DNA of 64,000 nucleotides from Methylococcales bacterium (GTDB lineage: Bacteria > Pseudomonadota > Gammaproteobacteria > Methylococcales > Methylomonadaceae), in the NCBI GenBank assembly GCA_028707085.1, contig JAQTUW010000012.1, positions 1-64,000 on the forward strand, written 5' to 3'. The notes under the pieces were generated by a model that did not search any database, was not told the origin of the DNA, and saw nothing but the letters and a program-made list of their open reading frames with translations. The position numbers and the translations under genes were made by a program. Below, piece by piece: positions 52,144 to 61,518 of this stretch (positions are counted from its first letter, which is position 1; every line of letters starts with the position of its first letter).

Positions 52144-52344
52144 TTAGCGGCGAAAACCTCTAAATCCCCAGCCGCCTCTGAAGCCGAAGGCCGGCGCCGG
52201 CACAATGATGGGCGCGACGCCATAGCCGTATCCGTATCCGCCATAACCACCGTAACCACCATACGCCATGGGCGGCGGTGGCGCATACACCGCGCAGCCG
52301 CTCATGAAAACAATACACATCACAATAACGATTTTAATATTCAT
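52144..52344 (-). CDS. Small Gly/Tyr-rich lipoprotein
   Basis: About 66 residues from ATG at 52344: hydrophobic signal with lipobox FMSGC, then PPPP and GGYGGYGGYGYGYG repeats and a basic Phe/Gly/Arg end. No known domain. It starts two bases after the stop of the gene at 52628-52347, so the pair is co-transcribed and likely of common origin. Low complexity makes homology calls unsafe. Confidence 0.6.
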   Translation of the reverse strand: MNIKIVIVMCIVFMSGCAVYAPPPPMAYGGYGGYGGYGYGYGVAPIIVPAPAFGFRGGWGFRGFRR

Positions 52345-52346
52345 GA

Positions 52347-52628
52347 TTACCAACGACCTCTATAGTATCCTTGCATAGGCATTTGCTGAACATAACCGTA
52401 ATAGCCTGCCGGTGGAGCCGGCGGTGCGTAATAAGGTTGTTGAGCAGGGTAATATCCCACAGCGGGCGGGATATAGGCACCGCCGCCATAATACGGCGCA
52501 GACCTGTAGCCGTAATTATAACCGTATCCGTATCCATAATGGTGATGGTGATGGCCCCAGCCGTCCGCAAACGCTGAACCGGTGAAGAACATGGCGGCGA
52601 TTGCCGCAATTTTGATGAACCTGAACAT
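52347..52628 (-). CDS. Secreted His/Tyr/Gly-rich protein
   Basis: 93 residues. Signal peptide MFRFIKIAAIAAMFFTGSAFA, then DGWGHHHHHYGYGYGYNYGY (poly-His near residues 25-30) and Pro/Tyr-rich repeats (PAQQPYYAPPAPPAGYYGY). AGGAGG sits just before the ATG. The histidine run suggests metal (Ni, Cu, Zn) binding at the cell surface, but this is inference. Not a recognised family. Confidence 0.65.
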   Translation of the reverse strand: MFRFIKIAAIAAMFFTGSAFADGWGHHHHHYGYGYGYNYGYRSAPYYGGGAYIPPAVGYYPAQQPYYAPPAPPAGYYGYVQQMPMQGYYRGRW

Positions 52629-53025
52629 ATGGCCTCCTGTTGGGCTTGTTTTTTCAGTTGCGGCAAATTCTCCGCTTCATTACTTAAAAAAACCTTAACA
52701 GCACCGCCGGCGCGCGCTTTAATAAAAAGGCCAAAAAAGAAATAGGCTGCGATAACGACAGCGTATTGCACCGAATGTGCGCTCGGCATGGGCTAAAACG
52801 CGTGGTCAAAAAGCGGCGAAAATAAGGGTCAGCTTAATTTGTTCCGCATCACGCATAAACTTGACACTAGTTTGGGGCCACTCTATAATTTTCGGGAGTG
52901 GCTGGGCGAGAGATGCTGTATCTTCACTCGCGGTACGCCATACCTTAAGCTTCCCATCTGACTGAGTTTAGTCGTTTCGGAGAGGGACAGTCAAAGCTGT
53001 TAGCGAACATTTAGGATGATCAAGC
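52629..53025. other. Intergenic region with the cassette promoter
   Basis: 397 bp without a gene. It holds the perfect promoter at 52861-52889 and a leader of about 130 nt before the acyl carrier protein gene, with no obvious attenuator or riboswitch. Confidence 0.5.
52861..52889 (+). promoter_or_regulatory. Perfect consensus sigma-70 promoter
   Basis: TTGACA (52861-52866), 17-bp spacer, TATAAT (52884-52889). Both hexamers and the spacing are ideal. A 7-bp inverted repeat GCCACTC (52877-52883) / GAGTGGC (52896-52902) brackets the -10 element and is a candidate repressor site. It faces the five-gene cassette starting at 53026. Confidence 0.88.
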
Positions 53026-53265
53026 ATGTCGGTAAGCCAGATTTATGAAAGTTTGACTGAAATTTTCCAAACGGTCTTCGATGACGACAGTTTAGCCGCC
53101 ACCCCCGAACTGACGGCAGGCGATATCGACGAATGGGACAGCCTCAGCAACTTGCGGCTGATGCTGACAGTCGAAAAACACTTCAATATAAAATTTTCTG
53201 CCGCCGAGATCGGCAAACTGAAAAATGTTGGCGAACTGGCCGCTTTGATCGAAGCCAAACTCTGA
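53026..53265 (+). CDS. Acyl carrier protein
   Basis: 79-residue stand-alone carrier protein. The phosphopantetheine attachment serine is Ser39 in DEWDSLSNLRLML, with normal helices around it. It is first in a cassette with an FkbH-like enzyme, the classic partner that loads a glyceryl group from 1,3-bisphosphoglycerate onto an ACP, and an MBOAT acyltransferase. It is not the fatty-acid AcpP, whose sequence around the serine differs. The gene ends 14 bp before the VOC gene. Confidence 0.9.
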   Translation: MSVSQIYESLTEIFQTVFDDDSLAATPELTAGDIDEWDSLSNLRLMLTVEKHFNIKFSAAEIGKLKNVGELAALIEAKL

Positions 53266-53279
53266 CGGAGTCAGCCCCC

Positions 53280-53720
53280 ATGAACGAATTTGGTCTGGCC
53301 TTCCATCATTTCGGCCTTGCCGTCCGTTCACCCGATCAGGCTTTCGGTTTTTTGGCGGCGCTGGGCTACCAGCAGGGCGAAACGGTGTTCGATCCCTTGC
53401 AGAGCGTCAATCTCGCCATGTGCTATCATGCCGATATGCCCGATGTCGAAGTCATCTGGCCGAGCGCGGAAGCTTCCCCCATCGACGCCATGCTCAAGCG
53501 CCGGGACAGCCTGATTTACCATCTATGCTACACAGCCGCCGATCCTGCGGACGCCTTGCTCAAAATGGAAAAAGCCGGTCTGGCGGTACTGCCTGCGGTA
53601 GAACCGCGTCCGGCCATTCTGTTTGGCGGTCATGAGGTATCCTTTTATTTTGTAGCCGGATTCGGGTTGATAGAGTTGATCCACTGTAATCCGGCAGACG
53701 CAACCAGCCTTAAAACCTAG
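53280..53720 (+). CDS. VOC-fold (glyoxalase-like) protein
   Basis: 146-residue protein of the vicinal-oxygen-chelate superfamily, resembling methylmalonyl-CoA epimerase-like members: FHHFGLAVRSPDQAFGFLAALGY with metal-ligand-like His9, SLIYHLCYTAADPADAL with a second His, and a final GLIELIH with Glu. It may act on the ACP-bound acyl group, as an epimerase or lyase. I chose ATG at 53280 since the longer frame from 53133 overlaps the ACP gene. Confidence 0.75.
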   Translation: MNEFGLAFHHFGLAVRSPDQAFGFLAALGYQQGETVFDPLQSVNLAMCYHADMPDVEVIWPSAEASPIDAMLKRRDSLIYHLCYTAADPADALLKMEKAGLAVLPAVEPRPAILFGGHEVSFYFVAGFGLIELIHCNPADATSLKT

Positions 53721-53737
53721 AGCAAAAATTTAATCGC

Positions 53738-55636
53738 ATGAGCGCCAATTTATACGTTAATCTAAGCTGGCTGCCGCGTCGGCCCGAGAACTTCAACGAA
53801 CTGTGCCGCACGGCTCTCGACAGTCAGGGCGAACTGGGGATGCGCATTCGTACGCTGGCCGGTTACGGGCTGGACGAAAATGCGCTGAACAGGGTGTTCA
53901 AGGTCATCGTCAAGACTCGCGACGCAGGTTTGTCTCTAGCGCCGCTACTGCCTTTCAGACTGGGCGTCATCAGCAACGCCAATTCCCATTTTCTGGCCCC
54001 GGCGCTCACCGCGACGGCCGCCAGACACGGTATCGACCTGGAATGCATCGAAGCCGACTACGGGCAGATTCTGCAGGAAGCGCTCGATCCTGATTCCACC
54101 ATCAACCGCGCCCGGCCGGATGCGGTGCTGATCGCCATTGACTATCGCGGCTTGCCCTTGCGGTTTACGCCGGGCGACGAAAAGGCCCATGCCGAGACTG
54201 TCGGCCAGTGTTTGCAGCATATTGCGGCGATACGCAACGGACTGCATGAAAATGGCGGGGCTTTCTGCATCGTCCAGACCCTGGCCCGCCCGGTTAAGTC
54301 GCTGACCGGCAGCTTCGAGCTGGCTCTGCCCGGTACGATGCGCAGCCTGATCAACGCCATCAACATCGGCCTGGCCGAAAGTCTGGCCGGCACCACGGAC
54401 ATTTTGCTGGACGTGGCCGATCTGGCGGAAACGGTCGGTTTGGCGCAATGGCACGACCCCACTTTCTGGAATCTGGCGAAACTGCCGTTTTCCAGCCTTT
54501 ATCTGCCCTTATATGCCGAGCATATCTGCCGGATCATCGCCGCGCAGCGCGGCAAAAGCCGCCGCTGTCTGATTCTGGATCTTGATAATACTGTCTGGGG
54601 CGGCATCATCGGCGACGACGGACTGGAAGGCATTGTCATCGGCCAGGGCGACGCCACCGGCGAAGCGCATCTGGATGTTCAGCAAACCGCTCTCGGTTTG
54701 CGGGAGCGTGGTATCGTGCTGGCGGTCTCTTCCAAAAATACCGATGAAATTGCCCGCAAACCGTTTCGCGAGCATCCGGACATGCTGCTCAGGGAAGAAC
54801 ATCTTGCCGTCTTTCAGGCCAACTGGAACGACAAGGCCACCAACATTACCGCGATTGCCAAGGAATTATCGCTAGGACTGGACGCCATGGCTTTCCTGGA
54901 CGACAACCCGGTCGAACGCAATCTGGTACGGCAGATGTTGCCGATGGTCGCCGTGCCGGAGTTGCCGGCAGACCCTGCGCTTTATACCCGCTACCTGCTG
55001 GCGGCCGGACTGTTCGAGGCGGTGGCGTTTTCCGCCGAGGATGGCCGGCGCGCGGAGTTCTACCAGGATAATGCCCGGCGGGTGGCTTTGCAGCAGCAGG
55101 TCGGCGATCTGGACGCCTATCTGGTTTCGCTGGACATGCACATCAGTTTTCAGGCTTTCGATGACACCGGCAGGACGCGGATCACCCAATTGATCAACAA
55201 ATCCAACCAGTTTAACCTGACCACCCGGCGTTACAGTGAAGAAGAGGTCAGGGAAACCCAGAATTCGGCGGACTGTTTTACCCTTCAGGTTCGTCTTTCC
55301 GATGTGTTCGGCGACAATGGCATGATCAGCGTGATCATTTGCAGACAGGCGGACGAGGACTGGGAAATAGATACCTGGCTGATGAGTTGCCGGGTTTTGG
55401 GGCGCAAGGTCGAAATGGCGGTGTTGCAGGAAATCCTGCTGCATGCCAGATCCAGGGGCGTACGCAGATTATTGGGCTGTTATCGCCCGACCGAACGCAA
55501 TCAACTGGTTGCCGACCATTACGCCAAGCTCGGTTTCGAGGCCGGCGCGGTCGATGCAGACGGCGCTAGCCACTGGCTGCTTGATGTCGCCACAACCCCC
55601 GAACAGCCTGTGCCGATGAAGATTACCCGGCTTTGA
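53738..55636 (+). CDS. FkbH-like HAD-IIIC phosphatase
   Basis: 632-residue HAD-IIIC / FkbH-type protein. An N-terminal domain with a SGNH-like fold (about 70-260) precedes the HAD core at 277 with DLDNT (Asp281, Asp283) and WGGIIGDDG; FLDDNPVERNLVRQMLP lies near 384. The C-terminal acetyltransferase-like domain has QLINKSNQFNLTTRRY near 487. Characterised members dephosphorylate 1,3-bisphosphoglycerate and place the glyceryl group on an ACP. The adjacent ACP fits that reaction; the final acceptor is unknown. Confidence 0.88.
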   Translation: MSANLYVNLSWLPRRPENFNELCRTALDSQGELGMRIRTLAGYGLDENALNRVFKVIVKTRDAGLSLAPLLPFRLGVISNANSHFLAPALTATAARHGIDLECIEADYGQILQEALDPDSTINRARPDAVLIAIDYRGLPLRFTPGDEKAHAETVGQCLQHIAAIRNGLHENGGAFCIVQTLARPVKSLTGSFELALPGTMRSLINAINIGLAESLAGTTDILLDVADLAETVGLAQWHDPTFWNLAKLPFSSLYLPLYAEHICRIIAAQRGKSRRCLILDLDNTVWGGIIGDDGLEGIVIGQGDATGEAHLDVQQTALGLRERGIVLAVSSKNTDEIARKPFREHPDMLLREEHLAVFQANWNDKATNITAIAKELSLGLDAMAFLDDNPVERNLVRQMLPMVAVPELPADPALYTRYLLAAGLFEAVAFSAEDGRRAEFYQDNARRVALQQQVGDLDAYLVSLDMHISFQAFDDTGRTRITQLINKSNQFNLTTRRYSEEEVRETQNSADCFTLQVRLSDVFGDNGMISVIICRQADEDWEIDTWLMSCRVLGRKVEMAVLQEILLHARSRGVRRLLGCYRPTERNQLVADHYAKLGFEAGAVDADGASHWLLDVATTPEQPVPMKITRL

Positions 55637-55686
55637 ATACAACGGACTCCCCGGTTTCCCTGCTTTTGTAAAAAATACATACTTCA

Positions 55687-56844
55687 ATGTCGGAAAAAAA
55701 ACTGGAAAATCTGCCACGCCACGATTATTTTATTCTGCCGCTGATTAGTCTGGTTACGGTGCTAGTCATGCTGGGCGGCGCGGAAATTGTGGCCAGACAA
55801 TGGTTTGTGGTCAGCAACGAAGGAAGCTGCGGCGTGCCAGACGCCCTGCACGGCTATCGGTTCGCCGCCAATTGCATCTGTTACAGCAAGGCGGCGGAAG
55901 GCCCGAACGTGCAATACAAATTCAATGAATGCGGTTATCGCAGCGACGAGTCCTGCGCGGCAAAGCCGGCCGGCGCCATCCGGGTGGCCCTGATGGGCGC
56001 CTCGACCGCGGAAGGTTTCAAGGCGTCGTACCAGAAGGCTTTTGCAACGCTGGCGGCAGGCGCTCTTGCCGCCCAGTGCCACAAGCCGGTGGAATTCCAG
56101 AACATGGGGGTCGCCGGCTATAAACCGATCGACCAGTACTGGAAGGTGGACGAAGCGCTGGCCATGAAACCGGATATGGTCATGCTGGTGGTTACGCCCT
56201 ACGAGCTGGTCAGCATCACAGATCCCAACGTGCTGGCGAACCGCCGCGATCCTGAGGCTCTGATTCAGAAAAACGCCAGGACGGCCACCACTCATGCGCC
56301 GGTGACCCTGGTCAGCATGCTGGACGCCGCTCTTGCCGACAGCCGGGTGGTGCTTGCCGCCCAGCATCTGCTCTATCAAAGCCGGGAAAAATATGTTTCC
56401 CTGTTTTTGATGCATGGCGACAAGGCCGATTATTTGCGCACCCCGCTGACGGCCGCCTGGGAAAAACGTCTGGAGGTGCTGGATTTGCTGTTGGGCGAGA
56501 TGGCGGACAAAATCCATGCGGCGGGTTTGCCGTTTGCGCTGGTGGTCGGGCCGCAGCGCATACAGGTGTCGCTGCTGAGTCCGGAAGCCCGCCCGCCGGG
56601 AATCGACCCTTTCATGATAGGCCGGCGGCTGGCCGAAATTGCGGCGCGGCACGGGATCATTTTCTATGACAGCCTCGACGCCTTTAAATCCGTACCGGAA
56701 CCGGAACAGCTTTTTTATCCGGTGGACGGGCACATGACGGAAGCCGGGCACGCCTTGTTCGCCAGCGCCATCGAACAGGAGCTGCTGACCGAAAAGCAGA
56801 CGCCTTTCGGTCAATGCGCAACGGCTTCGCTCACCCAGCGCTAA
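55687..56844 (+). CDS. Membrane-anchored SGNH-hydrolase-like protein
   Basis: 385 residues with one N-terminal membrane helix (about 15-36) and an extracytoplasmic SGNH-type domain: block I LMGASTAEG (Ser106), NMGVAGYKP block III-like, and DGHMTEAGH near 347-355. The D-x-H-x-x-x-x-G arrangement recalls AlgJ/DltD-like partners of MBOAT acyltransferases. Located between the FkbH-like gene and the MBOAT gene, it is a likely accessory that receives or transfers the acyl group in the periplasm. 13 bp separate it from the MBOAT gene. Confidence 0.75.
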   Translation: MSEKKLENLPRHDYFILPLISLVTVLVMLGGAEIVARQWFVVSNEGSCGVPDALHGYRFAANCICYSKAAEGPNVQYKFNECGYRSDESCAAKPAGAIRVALMGASTAEGFKASYQKAFATLAAGALAAQCHKPVEFQNMGVAGYKPIDQYWKVDEALAMKPDMVMLVVTPYELVSITDPNVLANRRDPEALIQKNARTATTHAPVTLVSMLDAALADSRVVLAAQHLLYQSREKYVSLFLMHGDKADYLRTPLTAAWEKRLEVLDLLLGEMADKIHAAGLPFALVVGPQRIQVSLLSPEARPPGIDPFMIGRRLAEIAARHGIIFYDSLDAFKSVPEPEQLFYPVDGHMTEAGHALFASAIEQELLTEKQTPFGQCATASLTQR

Positions 56845-56857
56845 TGGAGACACGGCC

Positions 56858-58300
56858 ATGAGTATCACATCGCTTAACTTTGTTATTTTCGCGCTGGTTT
56901 CCATGCTGGCCTACAATCTGCTGCCGGTTACCGCGCTACGCAGGTATGCATTCCTGGCGATCAATCTGGCTTTCTTTTCGACCTTTTCGATGGGTACGCT
57001 GGCGGCTTTTATACCGATGACCGCATTCCTGGCCGCCGGCTATCTGGGCATTTGCGTCATGCAAAGCCGGTGGGGCCAAAAATATTTCTGGCAGTGCATG
57101 GCCTTGGCCATCGCCAGTTTTTTCTGGCTGAAAAAATACACTTTCGTACCCGATGCGCTGTTGATAGGTGGGCCGTATATGACCATCGGCTTGTCCTACA
57201 TTTTTTTCCGCGTCATGCAGATGTTGATCGACGCCGGTGAAAAAGACCTGCCGGAACGGGTCAAGCCTGTGGATTACCTGAATTTCGTGCTGAATTTCAC
57301 CACGCTGATCTCCGGCCCCATTCAGCGTTATCAGGACTTCGCCCAATCGCAGGACGAAAACAGACATAGGCGCATGACTCTGATGCAGATGGGTATCGCC
57401 GTCGAGCGCATCGTGGTGGGCGCTTTCAAAGTGCTGGTCATGGCGACCATCATGGCCGGCATTCAGCAACTGGGCATGGATGCGTTGCTTCCTGACGCCG
57501 CGTTGCCGGAAAGAGCGGCGGCCGGGATGGTGCTGGTGACAGCCTATACAATCTATCTTTATTTCAATTTTTCAGGATATACCGATATCGTGATCGGCAT
57601 TGCCCGTTTTTTCGGCCTGGTTTTGCCGGAGAACTTCAATAGACCGTTTTCCGCCACCAACTTCATGGATTTTTGGGCCAGATGGCATATGACGCTGTCA
57701 AATTGGCTCAAGTTTTACGTTTACAATCCCTTGCTGAAAAATTTGCTGGGCCGTTATCCATCGCAGCAGATCGAGCCTTATCTGGGGGTTTTTGCCTTCT
57801 TTTTCACCTTTTTCCTGATCGGTTTATGGCACGGCCAGACCGCCGTATTTGCTCTGTACGGCTTTTTTCTGGGTCTGGGAGTGAGCGGCAACAAGCTTTA
57901 CCAGATCGCCATGATCAAAAAACTGGGCAGAAAAGGCTATAAGGCGCTGGCCGCGAATTATTGGTATCAGAGCCTGTCCAGGGGCATGACCTTCACCTGG
58001 TTCACGTTGAGCCTGATCTGTTTTTGGGCTGATTGGGATCAGATTACCGATTACGGCGATAGACTGGGCTGGGATGCGTCCGCGCTGCTGGCCGTCATGC
58101 TGCTGATTCTGTCCTCGCTGGTGCTGGCGATTCTGGAGGCGGGCCGGGAGCAGGCGTTGAAACTCAGTTTCAGGGATACGTCCATTCTGCTGCACCGTTA
58201 TACCCGAACCGCATGGGTCACGGCGATGACCGTCATTTCGGTGGCCACCATTACCTTGATGAGCGGCCCGGCCCCGGATATAGTCTATAAGAATTTTTAA
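56858..58300 (+). CDS. MBOAT family O-acyltransferase
   Basis: 480-residue polytopic membrane acyltransferase. Family motifs: SGPIQRYQDF near 152, FNFSGYTDIVIGIARFFG near 236, NRPFSATNFMDFWARWHMTL (key His277) and the catalytic-type GLWHG His325. AlgI and DltB are relatives that pass acyl groups across the membrane to surface polymers. With an ACP, an FkbH-like enzyme and an SGNH partner in the same unit, it should move an ACP-borne acyl or glyceryl group onto an envelope polymer or lipid. Substrate unknown. Confidence 0.88.
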   Translation: MSITSLNFVIFALVSMLAYNLLPVTALRRYAFLAINLAFFSTFSMGTLAAFIPMTAFLAAGYLGICVMQSRWGQKYFWQCMALAIASFFWLKKYTFVPDALLIGGPYMTIGLSYIFFRVMQMLIDAGEKDLPERVKPVDYLNFVLNFTTLISGPIQRYQDFAQSQDENRHRRMTLMQMGIAVERIVVGAFKVLVMATIMAGIQQLGMDALLPDAALPERAAAGMVLVTAYTIYLYFNFSGYTDIVIGIARFFGLVLPENFNRPFSATNFMDFWARWHMTLSNWLKFYVYNPLLKNLLGRYPSQQIEPYLGVFAFFFTFFLIGLWHGQTAVFALYGFFLGLGVSGNKLYQIAMIKKLGRKGYKALAANYWYQSLSRGMTFTWFTLSLICFWADWDQITDYGDRLGWDASALLAVMLLILSSLVLAILEAGREQALKLSFRDTSILLHRYTRTAWVTAMTVISVATITLMSGPAPDIVYKNF

Positions 58301-58431
58301 GGCTTTTAGCCCGATCACGCATGGCGGACATGATAGATAAAGATTTTGCGGCGCATTTTGCCGCCGAAGTGTTCTTTTTCGATTCAGACCATAAAGTCGT
58401 AAAAGCCTGTGCGCATTACGCATAGATGGAT

Positions 58432-59937
58432 TTACCTGCGCTCCGCCGTGGAGTCGGGTTCCACCGTGACGTCGGCCGTATTGGCCTGTTTCCAGCCGCC
58501 ACCCAGGCTTTTGTAAACCGCAATCAGATTCTGCGCCGTCTGCGCCCTGGCCTGATTGAGTTGATTCCGGCTGGTATATAGGCTGCGATCGGCATCCAGT
58601 ACATCTGCGTAGGCTGTCAGACCCTGCCGATAACGCTCCAGCGCAATCTGTTGCAAATGCAGATAGTCAGCGGTTTCCTTTTCCACAGACTGCAAATATT
58701 TTTCCTGTTCGCTGTAAGCGGTAAACGAGCGTTCCACGTCCGACAGCGCCGTGATGATTGTTTTCTGATACTGGGTCAACGCCTCCTGTTGTCTGGCGTC
58801 CGCCGCATCCAGATTGGCGGATAGCGTGCCGTAACTGAGGATGGGCCATAGCACGCTGGCCCCCATGAACCAGGACTTGCTGCCGGCGTTTAAAAAATTG
58901 CCGGCGTTAGTATTAAACAGGCCGATAAAACCGGACAGCGATACATCCGGGAAAAATTTGGCTACCGCCACCCCTTGTTGCGCCGTTGCCGCCGCCAGTT
59001 TGCGTTCCGCGTAACGAATATCCGGTCGATTGGCGATTACTTGCGCCGGCGCGGCGAATATCAACTGGCTGTCGCCGGCAGGAACCGGGGCGGCTGCGGC
59101 CAGCATGGCGTGCGCGGCGCCGGGCGATTCGCCCAGTAGGACATCCATGCCGTATTCAGCCTGAGCCAGCAGATTGCGGTAATAGGCTATTTGCGCCTGA
59201 TCATGCCGCAGGCGGGCGGTGTCTCTGGAAACATCGCTGCCGCTGGTGTCCCCGGTTTCAAAGCGTTGCCCGGAAATGGCGGCGGATCTGGCATCACTGG
59301 CGACTACATCGGCGGTCACGGCCAGTTGCGCTTGGTATAGGCGGATGTCGAGGTAGGTTCGGGCGACTTCCGCCAGAGTGCTGATCAGCACATCCTCGCG
59401 GGAAATGGCGGACGCCGTCAGTTCCGCTTCCGCCGATTCCAGTTCGCGGCGGTGGCCGCCGAATAGATCCAGTTCCCAACTGGCGTCGAAGCCGGACTTG
59501 AAAATATTGAAAGGCTGTTTGACCAGACTGGACAAATTGGCCGGGCCGCCGCTGGGAAAGCCAAGCTGATTGCCCTGACGGCTGGCGCTACCCATCAGAT
59601 TGCCCGTCGGTAACAGCGTCGAGAAGGCGGAAGCTCGCGCGGCCCGCGCTTCGATGATCCTGGTTTCGCCTAGCCGGACATCCGGATTATTATGGGTGGC
59701 TTTGGCGATTAGTTGATCCAGAACCGGGTCGTGAAAATGCCGCCACCACTGTTGTTCTATCGCCTGCTCGCCGGTTTCGCCCGGGGAAACCAGCGCGGTT
59801 CGCCAGTTGGCGGGTAGTGCGGTTTCCGGCTTCCGGTAATCCGGGCCGACCATGCAGCCGTTCAGGAAAATCAGCAGTCCGGCCATTATGTTCAGTTTTC
59901 GGTTTGTCGGTTGCGGAATAAAGGCATGGCGGTTCAT
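58432..59937 (-). CDS. Efflux outer-membrane factor lipoprotein (NodT family)
   Basis: 501-residue outer-membrane channel of tripartite efflux pumps, homologous to OprM/NodT. Lipobox LNGC with Cys28, then VGPDYRKPETALPANWRT, the family opening (quoted from GPDYRKP). ANRPDIRYAERKLAAATAQ near 300 and coiled-coil repeats are typical. Last gene of the minus-strand operon with emrB- and emrA-type genes, so it completes an exporter to the outside. Confidence 0.92.
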   Translation of the reverse strand: MNRHAFIPQPTNRKLNIMAGLLIFLNGCMVGPDYRKPETALPANWRTALVSPGETGEQAIEQQWWRHFHDPVLDQLIAKATHNNPDVRLGETRIIEARAARASAFSTLLPTGNLMGSASRQGNQLGFPSGGPANLSSLVKQPFNIFKSGFDASWELDLFGGHRRELESAEAELTASAISREDVLISTLAEVARTYLDIRLYQAQLAVTADVVASDARSAAISGQRFETGDTSGSDVSRDTARLRHDQAQIAYYRNLLAQAEYGMDVLLGESPGAAHAMLAAAAPVPAGDSQLIFAAPAQVIANRPDIRYAERKLAAATAQQGVAVAKFFPDVSLSGFIGLFNTNAGNFLNAGSKSWFMGASVLWPILSYGTLSANLDAADARQQEALTQYQKTIITALSDVERSFTAYSEQEKYLQSVEKETADYLHLQQIALERYRQGLTAYADVLDADRSLYTSRNQLNQARAQTAQNLIAVYKSLGGGWKQANTADVTVEPDSTAERR

Positions 59938-59947
59938 ATTGCGTCCC

Positions 59948-61516
59948 CTAATGTGCGGCCGGATTCGCCGCCGTTCCCTTTTGCCCGGCCTGATTGCGTG
60001 GCATCAGCAGGGCCAGAAAACTTAGAATCAGGGTAATGGCGGCCAGCAGGCGGAAAACATCGCTATAAGCCAGAATGGCCGCCTGATTCTGCAGTTCCTC
60101 ATACATTCTGTTCATTGCGCTGACGCCGGCCGCCGTGCTGGTGTTACCCAGATTGATGAGACTGTCGGTATACCGGCTCAACAGATTTTGGTAGGCGGGA
60201 TTGACGGGCGTCAGATGTTCCGCCAGTATCGACTGATGTATTTGCTGATGCCTGACTTGGTAACTCAGCATCAGTGAAATGCCGATGCTGCCGCCCACGT
60301 TGCGAATCATGGAATACAGTGCCGAGGCCTTGTTGCCTTTTTCGGGCGGGATATTGGAGAATGCCATAGTGCTGCAGGGAATGAACAGAAAAGGTAGTCC
60401 CAGCACCTGAATGACCCGCATCATCACAAAGGTATCGTAATCGATTTGCGGGGTCAGATAACTGGTCAGCCACATGCCCAGGCTGATGGTCAGCATGCCT
60501 AGTGCGATCAGATGGCTGGCTTCAAAGCGGTTGACCAGCCTGCCGACGATCGGCATCAGCAGCACCAGCGCAAATCCGCCCGGCGAAAGCACCAGGCCAG
60601 CGGTTGTGGCGTCATAACCGAATTGCGACTGCACCAGTAGCGGCAGCATGGTGCTGGAGGCGTAGAGCGCCACGCCGACAAAGAAAATCATCAGGCAGGC
60701 CATACCGAAGCTGCGGGTGGCCATCAGCCTGATATCGATCACAGGATCGTCCTGGCGCAACAGCCATATGGTCGCAGCGATTAGCGAAACCACGCTGATC
60801 GCCGTAAAAGTCAGGATAAAGCGGCTATCGAACCAGTCATCTTCCTGGCCCTTGTCCAGCACCACCTGCATGGCGCCCAGTCCGATGACGATCAGGGTCA
60901 GACCTATGTAATCGATGGATAACAAGCCCTTCGCCTTGGCGTGTTCCGGATCGACGACCAGACGGTTGACCAGGGTCAGGGCTAGTATGCCGATCGGCAC
61001 ATTCATGAAAAAAATCCAGCGCCAGTTGAAACTGTCGGTTATGAAGCCGCCCAGGGTAGGGCCGAGAATCGGCGCCACGATCATGGTCATGCCAGTAATG
61101 CCGAAAGCGACGCCGCGTTTTTCCGGTGGAAAGGCGTCCATGACAATCGACAGTTGCATGGGTTGCAAGCCGCCGCCGGCAAAGCCTTGCAACAGCCGGA
61201 AGCCGATCAGCATCGGCAGGGAGGTGGAAATTCCGCAGGCAAAAGAAGCGGCGGTAAAGCCGGCAATGCTCAGCAAAAAATAGTTTTTTCGACCTATGAC
61301 GCCGGCAATCCAGCCGGATAAGGGCAGCACAATCCCATTGGCCACCAGATAGGAAGTCAAAACCCAGGCGCTTTCATCCTGGCTGGCGGCCAGACTGCCG
61401 CCGATATGGGATAAGGCGACATTGACGATCGTGGTGTCCAGAACCTCCATAAAGGCGGCCAGACTGGCGACCACGGCAATGAGTAAGGGGCTGGAAACTC
61501 GTTCGGCGGCGGACAT
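59948..61516 (-). CDS. DHA2-family MFS drug exporter (EmrB type)
   Basis: 522-residue proton-driven transporter with 14 predicted membrane helices. VLDTTIVNVALSHIGGSL near 25-42, WVLTSYLVANGIVLPLSGW and GFRLLQGFAGGGLQPMQ are DHA2 hallmarks (antiporter motif C-like). It pairs with the HlyD-type adaptor directly upstream (2 bp gap). Substrates are probably hydrophobic toxins or uncouplers, as for EmrAB. Confidence 0.93.
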   Translation of the reverse strand: MSAAERVSSPLLIAVVASLAAFMEVLDTTIVNVALSHIGGSLAASQDESAWVLTSYLVANGIVLPLSGWIAGVIGRKNYFLLSIAGFTAASFACGISTSLPMLIGFRLLQGFAGGGLQPMQLSIVMDAFPPEKRGVAFGITGMTMIVAPILGPTLGGFITDSFNWRWIFFMNVPIGILALTLVNRLVVDPEHAKAKGLLSIDYIGLTLIVIGLGAMQVVLDKGQEDDWFDSRFILTFTAISVVSLIAATIWLLRQDDPVIDIRLMATRSFGMACLMIFFVGVALYASSTMLPLLVQSQFGYDATTAGLVLSPGGFALVLLMPIVGRLVNRFEASHLIALGMLTISLGMWLTSYLTPQIDYDTFVMMRVIQVLGLPFLFIPCSTMAFSNIPPEKGNKASALYSMIRNVGGSIGISLMLSYQVRHQQIHQSILAEHLTPVNPAYQNLLSRYTDSLINLGNTSTAAGVSAMNRMYEELQNQAAILAYSDVFRLLAAITLILSFLALLMPRNQAGQKGTAANPAAH

Positions 61517-61518
61517 TT

